Source of the DNA: Areca catechu
Lineage: Eukaryota; Streptophyta; Magnoliopsida; Arecales; Arecaceae
Assembly: GCA_021397845.1 (NCBI GenBank)
Contig: CM038052.1
Span: 142,791,854 to 142,855,853, forward strand
Reading direction: 5' to 3'
Length of the DNA: 64,000 nucleotides
Under the pieces are notes generated by a model. The model had not been told where the DNA came from. It was given only the letters and a program-made list of their open reading frames with translations, and made no database searches. Numbering within the stretch: position 1 is the first letter of the stretch; each line of letters starts with the position of its first letter. Positions 46,410 to 57,357 of this stretch are shown here, one piece after another. A program made the position numbers and the translations under genes.

Positions 46410-47045
46410 GATTTGTAGTAAGTTTCAGAGCATTTGACTATCAATATCAGAGCTAATAATAATAAGTATCAGAGTTAAATTGAATTGATTTTCGGGAGCA
46501 AAAACTTATCTACAATGTATCAGAGCTATATATATATATGAAAGAATTCAATTCATATAGTTTCAACATATCAGAGTTATAGATATATCTATAGGAAGAG
46601 TTCAATTCATATAGTTTCAATGTATCAGAGCTGTAACTATAATGTATCAGAGCTATAATTAAAATGTATCAGAGCTATATACTTATATGAGATGTTCAAA
46701 AGGTGTATCAAAGTTAAAATAGATTTGAAAGTTAAGCATTAGAGCAAATCAAGTTGAATATGAAAAGTATCAAAGCATATTATAGTAAATAATATAATAT
46801 AAAGATTAAGAGTATCAGAACAAAAATATTTGAACATGAAGAGTATCAGATCATGACAGTAAAGAGTACCAGAGCATAAGAAGTAAGGAGCATCAGAGCA
46901 TAAATAGTAAGTAGTATCAGATCATAAAGAAAATAAGGAGTATCAGAACATAAAGCTAAGAGTATCAGAGCATGAAACTAAATAAAAAGTATCAGAACAT
47001 AAAAATTGAAGTATTATAGCATAAAATTAAAGAGTATCAGAGCAT
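46410..47045 (-). repeat. Dispersed TATCAGAGC repeats in the J 3' non-coding region
   Basis: Seven exact copies of tatcagagc (starting 46445, 46518, 46623, 46645, 46667, 46963, 47035) and about fourteen with one or a few changes, in AT-rich sequence with irregular spacing. On J's sense strand they read gctctgata, the complement of the primer-binding-site core. Confidence 0.85.
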
Positions 47046-47639
47046 ACAACCAAAGCTCCCCCTCAATATATGATATGAAAATATGTTTCAAAAACTTACA
47101 TATATTAGCTTTTTTCAAAATTTTCAAAATTTTTTTTTAGCAATTTTCTCCTCCTTTAATAATTACTTATCAATTATTCTTCCCCTTTGTTTATCATTTT
47201 GATACCACTTTTTGATACCACAAAATCAATTATTCTCCCCCTTTGTTTATCATTTTGATACCACTTTTTGATACCACAAAATATTAAACATTGTGCTCAT
47301 TTGCTACCAATATTCTTATTTTACTTATTTTACCATATTTCTCCTTCTTTTTGTCATCATCATAAAAAAAAGGTGAAAAGTGGAGATAAAAAGAAAAACA
47401 TTACAGTAAGTAGAAATACACGAGAAGATGCTGAAAATGTCATCATCATATATATATAATCTCAAACTTTGATACAATGAAACATGGTTTGATACAAACA
47501 TAACTAACTGATACATAACAATCTCATACAGTCAACTAAAATGATACTAACTAATACAATGACCAGACCTAAGGGGTACTGTCTTCATCAAAGGAAGACC
47601 CAATCTTTAGAATAAAAGGTCCTGTAATCCTAGAGATAT
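47046..47639 (-). other. J 3' non-coding region
   Basis: Resembles the 3' non-coding parts of K and I: a ctccccctcaatatatgat block, long T runs, and ctttttgtcatcatca near 47350. A 60-bp direct duplication (tcaattattcttcccctttgtttatc / tcaattattctccccctttgtttatc) lies at about 47169-47280. The small ORFs here are not genes. Confidence 0.6.
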
Positions 47640-48410
47640 GGGGTCGCAGCCACATCGACCGGAGTCAGCAAGCCTAGCACGAACGGCCCTAGGAATGTCA
47701 CCACATCCTCGACTTCTGCTCCTTCATCATGCTCTCCCTTTGACTGGTACTGAAGAAGAGGAAAAACTCATAGCAGAATCAGGAAATGGGATAGGGTCAA
47801 GGCCAGTATCAGTATTAGGAATAGATGGAGTGATATTAAAAATGGGACTATATGATAGAATGTGAAAACCAGGAGTATAAAATCCTAGCTCTCTGGTTAT
47901 GAAAGAAGTGTATAAAGAAGTGGAAGGAATCATTGGTATCCTATCAGGAAGGGTATGTGGTACTATAATCGGAGTAGGAAGGTCATCTAAAATATCAGAA
48001 GGGTCAGTATAAAGAATGGGTGTGGAAATAATAGGATTTGAAAAATCAGGTAAAATAGGGGTACTTGGAAGGACGGAAGTCTAATCAGCTAGACTGGGTG
48101 GAGCAGGACTAGCCTTTAAGGTCCTCTCAGCATCCATCGTGGCCTAAGCATCCTGATTAGCTACAGTATCTGGCTCAGGATCGGCCATGAGTCATCAATA
48201 TCGAAGTCTGTGGATGAATCCTCCTGTCCATCTCTCATCCCAATGTCAGTAGGTGGAGCTGGTGGTGCAGGTGGAGGTGAAGGTGGCATGCTAGAAGATA
48301 ATCCATGTATAGTAGCCAGAACAGTAGTGAAACTCTCCCTCATCTAATGAAATCCTGCTCTCATATCTATATGCATCAGATCTACTCGCTGTCTAATTAT
48401 CTGCATCTCA
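47640..48410 (-). pseudogene. J env-like ORF, distal part
   Basis: The minus-strand frame at 48343-48161 has a proline cluster (SMPPSPPPAPPAPP) and an acidic tail; decayed frames follow to about 47640. It directly continues, in frame, the segment on the far side of K. Coiled-coil or proline-rich C-termini are usual for Sirevirus env-like proteins, whose function is unknown. Broken. Confidence 0.6.
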
Positions 48411-48658
48411 CCCTCTGTTGACTCTATCTTGCTTTTGATGATTGACAAAATATTTAAGTATATATGAGTACTAATTATATTTTAAGTATATTTTTCAGAT
48501 CTTAGTACTCAACCATGTTGGATGAAGAAATGCTTGTATTTCAATTGAAAAAGTCCTTAAATTAATGGAAAATCAAGTATATGGACTTTGGAATTAATAT
48601 GGAAGAACTTGAAAAGGTTAAAGTTTCAATTTGAAGATGTTTCAGTAATGGCACAGGC

Positions 48659-48925
48659 AAGTGTCGATACCTGGAAATGAAGTGTCGACACCTGAGGATT
48701 AAGTGTCGACACTTGAAGAGTGAAGTGTCGACTCAAGGCCTGAGACAAACAGAAAACTTTAGAAAGCACTTTCAGTCAAGTGTCGACACCTGGAGCTGAA
48801 GTGTCGACACCTGGAGCTGAAGTGTCGACACTTGGAAGTGAAGTGTCGACACCTGGAGAATGAAGTGTCGACACTTGAAAATGAAGTGTCGACACCTAGA
48901 GGTGAAGTGTCAACACTTGAACAGT
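48659..48925 (+). repeat. Palindrome array in K 5' LTR
   Basis: About ten copies of agtgtcgacacy spaced mostly 20-25 bp. agtgtcgacact is a perfect 12-bp palindrome. Lies about 100-370 bp upstream of the TATA box. Confidence 0.9.
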
Positions 48926-49025
48926 AAAGGCTAGTTTTCTGGGCTATAGAACTTCTCCAACTTGGCTCCAACGGCCATATTTTCCTTTCTAACGGCTATA
49001 AACGGTCATTTAAGTGTTGGGAGGC

Positions 49026-49033
49026 TATATAAA
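49026..49033 (+). promoter_or_regulatory. TATA box of K 5' LTR
   Basis: TATATAAA, conserved in all four LTR copies of the K/I family (53225, and minus strand 58140-58147 and 62788-62795). Confidence 0.72.
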
Positions 49034-49817
49034 CATCAAGAATCAAATGGAAAAGTAATCCTTTGGTGAGTTTCTTGAATATTCTTAAAGGATTCAATAG
49101 TTGAGTGATTAAAAGCCTTCAAGCTTTCAAGTTTCAAAGAGAGCATTCAAAGTCTATATCTACAAGCATCAATTAAAGGCTTCATCAACTTGAAGACAAG
49201 ATCTTTATCAACAATCAAAGGCTTCAAAGAGATATTTAGTTTATTTTAGAAAGCTTTTATTGTATTCATTTAAACTTGCTCTTACATTATTTTACTTAAG
49301 GTTTTTGGTGAGCCTTGGAAAACCAAAGCGATTTTTGGTAAGCCTTTGAAAACCAAAGTGGTTGTTGGTGAGCCTTGAAACCAACTAGGATTTTACTTGT
49401 GAGCCCGAAGCCAAAACAAGTTGTTTAGGTTCTTGGTTATCCCATAAAACCAAGGGTGGTTGTTGGTGAGCCTTGAAACTAACTAGGGTTTGACTTGTGA
49501 GCTGGAAGATAAAATAAGTTGTAAAGGTTGTTGATGAGCCTAAGTTATAAAACCAAACTTAGTGGAATTCCCAAGGGATTCTTAGGGAGTGGATGTAGGT
49601 GCTTGGTTGGCACCGAACCACTATAAATCTTTGTGTTTGTGTGATTGTTCTCCTTATGCTTTTATTTCTTTATTTCCGCTACATTTATTTGAAATACACA
49701 AGCACTTGAATTGCATTAGCACATACTGGCTTTAGTTCATAGATATTTTAAATAGTATAAAAGTTTTATAAAATCCAATTCACCCCCCCTCTTGGGTTGC
49801 CTACCTGAGCCTACAAT

Positions 49818-49830
49818 TGGTATCAGAGCG
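49818..49830 (+). other. K primer-binding site
   Basis: TGGTATCAGAGCG, two bases after the LTR. Confidence 0.92.
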
Positions 49831-49871
49831 GGTGCTCTGTTTGAAAATCTAAAAATTTTGAGTTAAAGATT

Positions 49872-51119
49872 ATGGCAACCCTAGTAGGTATTAGTATTAG
49901 ACCACCATTTTTCGATGGCAAAAATTATGCTTTTTAGAAAACTCGCATGCGCATTCATATTCAATCTATTAATTATTATCTTTGGAAAGTTATTGTTAGT
50001 GGTCCTCATATTCCTTCCATGTTGGTTAATGGCATTTCCATTCCAAAGCTCGAAGAGGATTGGAATGAATATGACATTGAGCAAACCGAACTCAATGCTA
50101 AAGCAATGAACTTCCTTTATTGTGCATTGGACTTAAATGAATTTAATAGAATCTCATCATGCACATCGGTAAAGGAAATATGGGACACACTTGAAGTTAC
50201 TCATGAGAGTACTCTTCAAGTGAAGAACACTAAAATTAATTTGCTTTTACATTCTTTTGAAATTTTTGAAATGATGCATTATGAATCTATATTTGATATG
50301 TTTTCAAGATTTATGACTATTATTAATGAATTAAAAAGTCTTGACAAAATCTATACTAATGCTAATTTGGTGAACAAAATTCTTAGATCTTTGCCAATAT
50401 CATGGAATCCAAAGGTGACGGCGATCAAAGAAGCTAAAGATGTAGAAACTTTACCTTTGGAGGAGCTTATCAGTTTACTCATGACCTATGAGTTGAACTT
50501 ATGGCAAAGGATAGTGGAAGCTGATACAGAAAAGAAGATAATGGCTTTCAAAGCCAAAAAGAAATTCAAGGCAATGATGGCAACTTGGAGCGATAGCGAA
50601 GATTCGAGTATGGATGATGAAGTTGCCCATCTTTGCTTCATGGCAAACGAGTCAAAGGTATGTTATAAAAATAATTATAATTTTACCTTTAAAGAATCAC
50701 ATGATGCATCTAATGATCTTGTGCATGAATATAGATTGCTAAAAATTGAGCATAAGAAATTAAATAGGCATGTAGATTCATTTTCTCTTGACAACACCAA
50801 TCTTGCAAATAAAAATGATGATTTAAATGCCAAGATTGATATTTTGAAAAATAAAAAGAATAATTTTTCTAAAGAAAAAGAACTTTTAGAAAAAGAAAAC
50901 GTTATTTTGAAAGATTTATGTGATAAAAATATTTTGATTGAGGAAAAGAAGCAAAAGCTTTTGAAAATTTTCACTATTCCTGCTTCTTTTAATTTATCTT
51001 TTAAATGTGGTTTTAATGCTTATCCTTCTATATTAAGAAAAGTTTGAGTTCCAAAAGGAACCATAATTACTAATCATAAAGGACCCAAGAAAGTTTGGAT
51101 ACCAAAAATGTCCACTTAA
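49872..51119 (+). pseudogene. Sirevirus-like gag of K, no zinc knuckle
   Basis: One frame of about 415 codons from MATLVGIS to VWIPKMST. A TAG (49935-49937) replaces the conserved Trp after the Y-A-F segment and a TGA (51045-51047) replaces another Trp near the end. The middle matches Sirevirus gag (EEDWNEYDIEQ, LNAKAMNFLYCALD, NKILRSLPISWNPKVTAIKEA, LPLEELISLL). The CCHC knuckle expected between the lysine-rich segment and the TWSDSED segment is absent. The C-terminal part is rich in charged residues, likely coiled coil (about 50750-50960). The closing GPKKVW text is the usual Sirevirus gag end. No pol follows. Readthrough or internal starts at 49947 would be needed for a product of 366 residues. 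Confidence 0.88.
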
Positions 51120-52622
51120 TTTGTTTTGCAGGAAAGTCTTGCAACCCAACATGAAGAAAGGAAGTTCTTGAAAAGAGGTTGTACAAGACAATTTAAAAAA
51201 ATGGACAAGCTACATTTTGAACTAAATGGTAAAAGGAAGGACTTTGTATATTGGTAAATTCTAAACATCTCCTTCCATAATTAAAAATGTAGATTAATTT
51301 TTATTGTATTAATTACTTTGAAAAATTGTTTTAAATAGTTAATTAGAATCAAGTTTGGACTTATCATCATTGGCTATGATCATGAACTTTTTGGTGTTGA
51401 TGAATTTCATGCTATCATGATTAAACTTATGATTGTAAGACCTTCACTTGATTTTGATTAATGTATTTCATGAAAAATACTTTTAAAAATGCATATTGAT
51501 TTGAAAAATATTTTAATTGATTAATTAGAATCAAGCTTAGACTAATAATCATTAGTTATGATCGTGACTATTTTGATGTAAATGGATTTCATGCTCTCAT
51601 GATTTCAACTTATGATTATTAGACTTTCACTTGATTTTGATTAATACAGTTTTTGAATTATTTCAAGTGAAATATTACAATTTATGTTCTTTCATTGTTG
51701 GCATCTATGCTTAAGTTAGAATTGATTTGAATTAAGTATATAATTGGTAGTTAAGGATTACATTTAAGAAGAAGGTATGCATATTGACAAACCCTTGCTC
51801 TAGTAGCTATACTTGATATCATATTACTTCTAGCATTTGTATGGATATCAAATCATCTTAAAATGAATTTGAAATCATGCTAAAAATTCTTAAGTGATAT
51901 AAATGCTTTGTATTTTGAAAATCATGAATATCTTGAAAAATTTCAAATCTGATGCATGAGCTTTCATGTTTTATTCCTCAAATAAATGCATATTTTCAAA
52001 GAAGGAATAACATTTAGGGAGAGCATCCAAAGATTTGTTATCATATTTGATGCTTTGAATATTTTGCTTGATATCATGCTATACTTATATTGCTCTGATA
52101 CTCTTTCTCCTTGTTTTCAAATCTAATTTGTTAAGGGGAGTTACATTCAAATGGTATCATATTTCAATTGGTATCATGTTCAATTTGTATCATATTCAAT
52201 TGATATCATAATTATTTAATTTTATGCATTGATTTTGATGACCTACTTGCTATTCTTTCCGACTTCATTCCCACTTTGTATTGCCTTTCACCCTTTTTCA
52301 TGATATCAAAAAGGGGGAGAAAATTCTTAAGTATGAAAAGGGGAAGATTAGATAAACATGAAAAATCATTTGAGAAATGAAAGAAAGTGCAAAAGAGGGA
52401 GAAGAATGTAAAATGTTTTTATCTAAAGGGAAGAATTAGTAAGAAGAAGAAATTTTAAAAATTTAAAAATTTTGCATATTTTGAAAAATATTTTTGAAGA
52501 TTTTTTTTGGATCATATTTTGAGAGGGAGCTTGGTGATTATTATTTTGAGCTTACATGTTTATCTTATTGTTAATCTTTTTAAGCTTACCCTTTTCATAT
52601 ACTTAAAGGTTTTGTCATCATC
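51120..52622 (+). other. K 3' non-coding region
   Basis: About 1.5 kb without a gene, AT-rich. It contains a repeated phrase (gattaattagaatcaag...gactta with a following atgatcatga) at about 51335-51480 and 51520-51640, and a copy of gctctgata at 52092-52100 complementary to the primer site. The same blocks occur in I in reverse orientation. Confidence 0.75.
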
Positions 52623-52636
52623 AAAAAGGGGGAGAT
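52623..52636 (+). other. K polypurine tract
   Basis: aaaaagggggagat directly before the 3' LTR. Confidence 0.9.
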
Positions 52637-54012
52637 TGTTGACTCTGTCTTGATTTTGATGATTGACAAAATGTTTAAGTATATATAAGTACTAATTATA
52701 TTTTAAGTGTATTTTTTAGATCTTAGTACTCAACCATGTTGGATGAAGAAATGCTTGTATTTCAGTTGAAAAAGTCCTTAAATTAATGGAAAATCAAGTA
52801 ATGGACTTTGGAATTAATATGGAAGAACTTGAAGAGGTTAAAGTTTCAATTTGAAGATGTTTCAGCAATGGCACAGGCAAGTGTCGACACCTGAAAATGA
52901 AGTGTCGATACCTGAGGATCAAGTGTCGACACTTGAAGAGTGAAGTATCGACTCAAGGCCCGAGATAAACAGAAAACTTCAGAAAGCACTTTCAGTCAAG
53001 TATCGATACCTGGAGCTAAAGTGTCGACATTTGGAAGTGAAGTATCGACACCTGGAGAATTAAGTGTCGACACTTGAAACTGAAGTGTCGATACCTATAG
53101 GCGAAGTGTCGATACTTGAACAGTAATGGCTAGTTTTCTGGGTTGCAGAACTTCTCCAACTTGGCTCCAACGGCCATATTTTCCTCCCTAACGGCTATAA
53201 ATGGTCTTTTAAGTGTTGGAAGGCTATATAAACATCAAGAATCAAATGGGAAAGTAATCCTTTGGTGAGTTTCTTGAATTTTCTTAAAAGATTCAATAGT
53301 TGAGTGATTAAAAGCCTTCAAGCTTCCAAGTCTCAAAGAGAGCATTCAAAGTCTACATCTACAAGCATCAATCAAAGGCTTCATCAACTTGAAGACAAGA
53401 TCTTCATCAACAATTAAGGGCTTCAAAGAGATATTTACTTTATTTTATAAAGCTTTTATTGTATTCATTTAAACTTGCTCTTACATTGTTTTATTTAAGG
53501 TTTTTGGTGAGCCTTGGAAAACCAAAGAGGTTTTTGGTAAGCCTTTGAAAACCAAAGTGGTTGTTGGTGAGCCTTGAAACCAATTAGGGTTTTACTTGTG
53601 AGCTCGAAGCCAAAACAAGTTGTTTAGGTTCTTGGTTATCCCATAAAACCAAGGGTGGTTGTTGGTGAGCCTTGAAACCAACTAGGGTTTGACTTGTGAG
53701 CCTGAAGACAAAACAAGTTGTAAAGGTTGTTGGTGAGCCTAAGTTATAAAACCAAACTTAGTAGAATTTCCAAGGGGTTCTTGGGGAGTGGATTAGGTGC
53801 TTGGTTGGCACCGAACCACTATAAATCTTTGTGTTTGTGTGATTGTTCTCCTTGTACTTTTATTTCTTTATTTCCACTACATTTATTTGAAATACACAAG
53901 CACTTGAATTACATTAGCACATACTTGTTTTAGTTCATAGATATTTTAAATAGTACAAAAATTTTATAAAACCCAATTCACCCCCCTCTTGGGTTGCCTA
54001 CCTGAGCCTACA
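52637..54012 (+). repeat. K 3' LTR
   Basis: 1,376 bp; matches the 5' LTR but its palindrome array (about 52877-53118) is one unit shorter and has more gtatcgayac variants. Confidence 0.93.
53225..53232 (+). promoter_or_regulatory. TATA box of K 3' LTR
   Basis: TATATAAA, aligned with 49026. Confidence 0.65.
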
Positions 54013-54017
54013 CCCTC

Positions 54018-55071
54018 TAGTCGAGTGATCCGGTCCTTAGTATTGTCTGTAGGAGGTGGCACCTCAACATGTGCTGAAACTGATGGCTCGGGCTGTGTCT
54101 CAGGTATATCTCTATATGGCTTAGATGGCCTAGCTTCATCTCTATGTACATCCTCCTCAGCATCTGCATCAACATCCTCCTCATCGTCATGGTCAGTGTC
54201 AGATGTCTGTCCTGAAATACTACGCCTCCACTGACCTCTATGTCTTTGATAGCCCTTCCTGTGTAAAGACCTCTCATCATACATATCTATATGAAGTAGC
54301 TATCGATAGGGCTCTCCATCAGAAACCACTCTATATGCCCTAAATAGTATAGTAAGACCCATCCCGTAGGGCAGACAAAGTCTCATGCTAGTCACTGCCT
54401 CCATCATCTGATGTACCATGAGCACCGGTAGGCAGACAGGAGTCCTCTATATCAGGGAAACCACACTAGTAGCTCCCTCTTAGTGATGAAGTCGAAATGC
54501 CCAGTCTTCGATAGAAGGATTTGGGAACTATATGATACAGGAGCCTCATCTCAGGAGATAGTCGTGAAGTTACAATGCTGGCTCCCTATCCAATATCATC
54601 TCTCTCAAATATACATTTGTATCAACTAATCCTGTCCACTAGTGAATTAGCAACTATCCCTATCATCGGGTTCTCCTAAACTCTACTTAGTATCTCAGCT
54701 AATAGTGGTATAGTGGTCCCTCTGACCTCTGCCATCCACCCATCAGCACCTTGGGCCAGGGTACCATAAAACTCCCTTATCAAAGCTAGATAGAATCTCT
54801 CCCTGAAGGAACAGAAATGTGTTAGAATAGCATGTCTCAGCCAGTCACCAATCCAAAAATGCTGCTGATCCATGAAGTTGAAATCCACTCTCCATCCTTC
54901 GACATTGGCCTTGGAGGCCATCCGATCTATTCAAGGGATTGGTGGTCGGACTGGAATCTCCTACTGAGATGCTGCCTCTATAGACTGATCATCATGTCGG
55001 TCTTTGGTGCACCACTACGCATCCTGAGAGGAAGGTTGAGGCCTCCTAACCAACTATTTCTTGGGTCCCAT
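54018..55071 (-). pseudogene. J env-like ORF, proximal part
   Basis: Starts at the ATG at 55071 (MGPKK). A stretch at 54921-54676 (WRVDFNFMDQQHFWIGDWLRH ... FYLALIREFYGTL) matches a domain often annotated as putative plant transposon protein and found in the ORF after pol in Sireviruses. An acidic segment follows (54200-54140, DTDHDDEEDVDADAEED). Several stops and shifts occur. The frame continues across K at 48410. Confidence 0.68.
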
Positions 55072-55559
55072 GGTCTAGGAAAACAAGAAAAAAAGGATGG
55101 AAAGGGAAAAAACAAATGAAATCACGGTGAAACCATGAAGAACGGTGGAATGTGAGGGCAAGATCAGGCTCAAACTCAAAAAGGAATGGTTAGAACAGTG
55201 AATAGGATCAACTGAAAGTTAGGGAATAGTAGGGGAAAGTGTCGGCTTAAGAAAATTAAGAGGAAATGAAAAGAAAATGATCCATTTTCCCTATTTCTTC
55301 ACCAATTCCTGTTGGTCAAGTGTCGACTCATGAGCTTAAGCCAAATATCGACAATTCGAGGTGTCGACACTTCAAAGTATCGACACTTCGAAAAAAAATT
55401 AGAAAAATAGGGAAAAAATTATAAAAAAATCAAGGTAATTGATTTTAATAGCCAATAAATAATTGAATATGATTTTCAAGGATAATTGATCAAGAAACTT
55501 TCAAAGAAAATTCCAAAGGTCACAAAAGATGATTGAGATCTAATTAAAAGGATTAATGA
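55072..55559 (-). other. J spacer between pol and env-like ORF
   Basis: Non-coding. About 55312-55395 holds five GTCGAC or close-variant motifs like those in the K and I LTRs, showing that J belongs to or near the same family. Confidence 0.6.
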
Positions 55560-57357
55560 CCTCTAATTTCCTTCTAATTATACTGAACCTATCTTCATTA
55601 AGAGGCTTGGTTAGTATATAAACTAATTATATTTCAATACAAATAAATTCAAGCATACTATTATTGTTCTGAACATGGTCTCTAATAAAATGATGTTTAA
55701 TTTCTATATGCTTACTTCTTGAATGTTGAACTGGATTTTTAGTTAAGTTAATTGTACTTGTATTTTCAAATCTTATGGGTGTCTTAGTTAGCGTGATTCC
55801 AAAGTCCTCGAGTTGTTGCTTAATCCATAAGATTTGAGCACAACAACTTTTAGCTGCAATATATTCAGCTTCAGCTATAGATAATGTAACTGAATTTTGT
55901 TTCTTGCTAAACCATGAGATAAAGTTAAATCCAAGGAATTAACAAGTTCCAGAAATACTTTTTCTATCTAATTTATAGCTAGCAAAATCAGCATCAGAAT
56001 ATGCAATTAAATTTATAGCTAAATTCTTTGAGTACCATAATCCAATATCAAGAGTACCAAATAAATATCTAAGTATGCGCTTAACAGCCATTAAATGTGA
56101 TTCCTTAGGCTCAGGCTGATATCTAGCACATATGCATACACTAAACATAATATCCGGTCTACTTGCAGTTAAGTACGATAAAGAATCAATGATGCCTCTA
56201 TAAAATTTTTGATAACTTTCTTACTAGATTGATCTTTATTAAGTTTACATGAAGGGCTTATAGGTGTACCAATAGGTATAGTCTTCTCCATCCCAAACTT
56301 TTTCAGAATCTTCTTTGTGTGTTTAGGTTGGTTGATGAAGATCCCTTCATTAGTTTGCTTGATCTGAAGTCCGACGAAGTAGCTCAATTCTCCCATCATG
56401 CTCATCTCAAACTCTCCCTACATAAGCTTTGCAAATTCTTGATAAAGAGATTCATTAGTGGCACCAAAGATAATATCATCGACATAAATTTGTACAATTA
56501 AGAGATCATTAGCCTTTTTCTTTAAAAATAAAGTTGTATCTACATGACCCCTAGTAAATTTATTATTAATTAAAAATTTACTTAGTCTTTCCTACCATGC
56601 ATGGGAGGCCTATTTTAAACCATAAAGTACTTTATGCAATTTAAAAACATGATCAAGATATGCATGATTTTCAAAACTAGGTGGCTGTTCAACAAAAACT
56701 TCGTCAGCTATGTAACCATTCAAAAATGCACTTTTAACATCCATTTAAAATAATTTGAAATCCATGAAACATGCAAAGGCTAGAAATAATCTAATGGCTT
56801 CAAGTTTAGCTACTGGAGCAAAGATTTCATCAAAATCAATTCCTTTTTCTTAATTATAACTCTTAGTTACCAGTTTAGCCTTGTTTCTAGTTACTATACT
56901 ATTTTTATCTAATTTATTCCTAAATACCTATTTAGTACGGATTATAGAAGCATTGATGGTCTTTCTAATAATGTCCAAACTTTATTTCTTTCAAATTGAT
57001 TTAATTATTTTTGCATAGCAATCATCCAATCTGAGTCTTTTTCAACTTCTTATATACATTTAGGTTTTACTTGTGAAATAAAAGCAATATAATCACATTC
57101 ATTTTTAATAGAATATCTAGTTCTTACCTCTTTTGTTGGATCTTCTAAGATTAATTCCTTAGGATGTCCATGAGCATACCTCCATTCTTTGGGAAGACCT
57201 TTGTCCTTTGGTGAAGATCTTGTGGCTTCACCTTTATTTTCCTTGTTTTGATCTTCTTCACTTCCTTTGGAAGGGGGATCATCCAAATTCAGCTTCTTAA
57301 GCCCTTCAATACTACATAATCATCAGAAATATCCTTATTTTTAGAAGACTTGTTAGT
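55560..57357 (-). pseudogene. J pol remnant: integrase-RT linker, reverse transcriptase, RNase H
   Basis: Minus strand, many frame changes. Order: charged linker (57286-57050, DPPSKGSEEDQ then AHGHPKELI), reverse transcriptase including YVDDIIFGATNESL near 56450-56490 and MGELSYFVGLQIKQ (56405-56330), then RNase H (56148-55939, YSDADFASYKLDRKS). These match the Sirevirus branch of copia. Upstream integrase is not in view because I is inserted at 57358. Confidence 0.85.

Larger units (their letters stand above)
48416..49815 (+). repeat. K 5' LTR
   Basis: 1,400 bp. A GTCGAC palindrome array lies at 48659-48925, the TATA box at 49026 and a gene-like repeat block (ggtgagccttgraaacc) at about 49300-49560. 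Confidence 0.93.
48416..54012 (+). mobile_element. Gag-only Sirevirus derivative K
   Basis: LTRs 48416-49815 and 52637-54012 begin tgttgact and end gcctaca. The target duplication CCCTC lies at 48411-48415 and 54013-54017. It has a primer site, a purine tract and one gag-like frame, but no protease, integrase, reverse transcriptase or RNase H. Internal length is about 2.8 kb. This is the layout called TR-GAG in plants. LTR copies are very similar, so insertion is recent relative to J. Confidence 0.93.
46400..57357 (-). mobile_element. Sirevirus-type copia element J, split by K, bordered by I
   Basis: Minus strand: degraded pol (57357-55560), a spacer, an env-like ORF (55071-54018 and 48410-47640), then a long 3' non-coding region with repeats (to about 46400). 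Reverse transcriptase text and the extra ORF after pol fit Sireviruses. K sits in the env-like ORF and I in the integrase-reverse transcriptase linker. Neither J LTR is in view; the 3' end meets G near 46350-46400. Confidence 0.75.

Noticed and set aside
46410..47045. Multiple primer-binding sites suggesting a stack of inserted elements
   Set aside because: No LTR ends lie beside any copy, the motif lacks the leading TGG, and on J's sense strand it has the complementary orientation.
48659..48925. Regular palindromic repeats that resemble a CRISPR array
   Set aside because: Spacers are only about 8-13 bp and not of constant length, the array lies in a plant LTR upstream of a TATA box and is duplicated in both LTRs; no cas genes.
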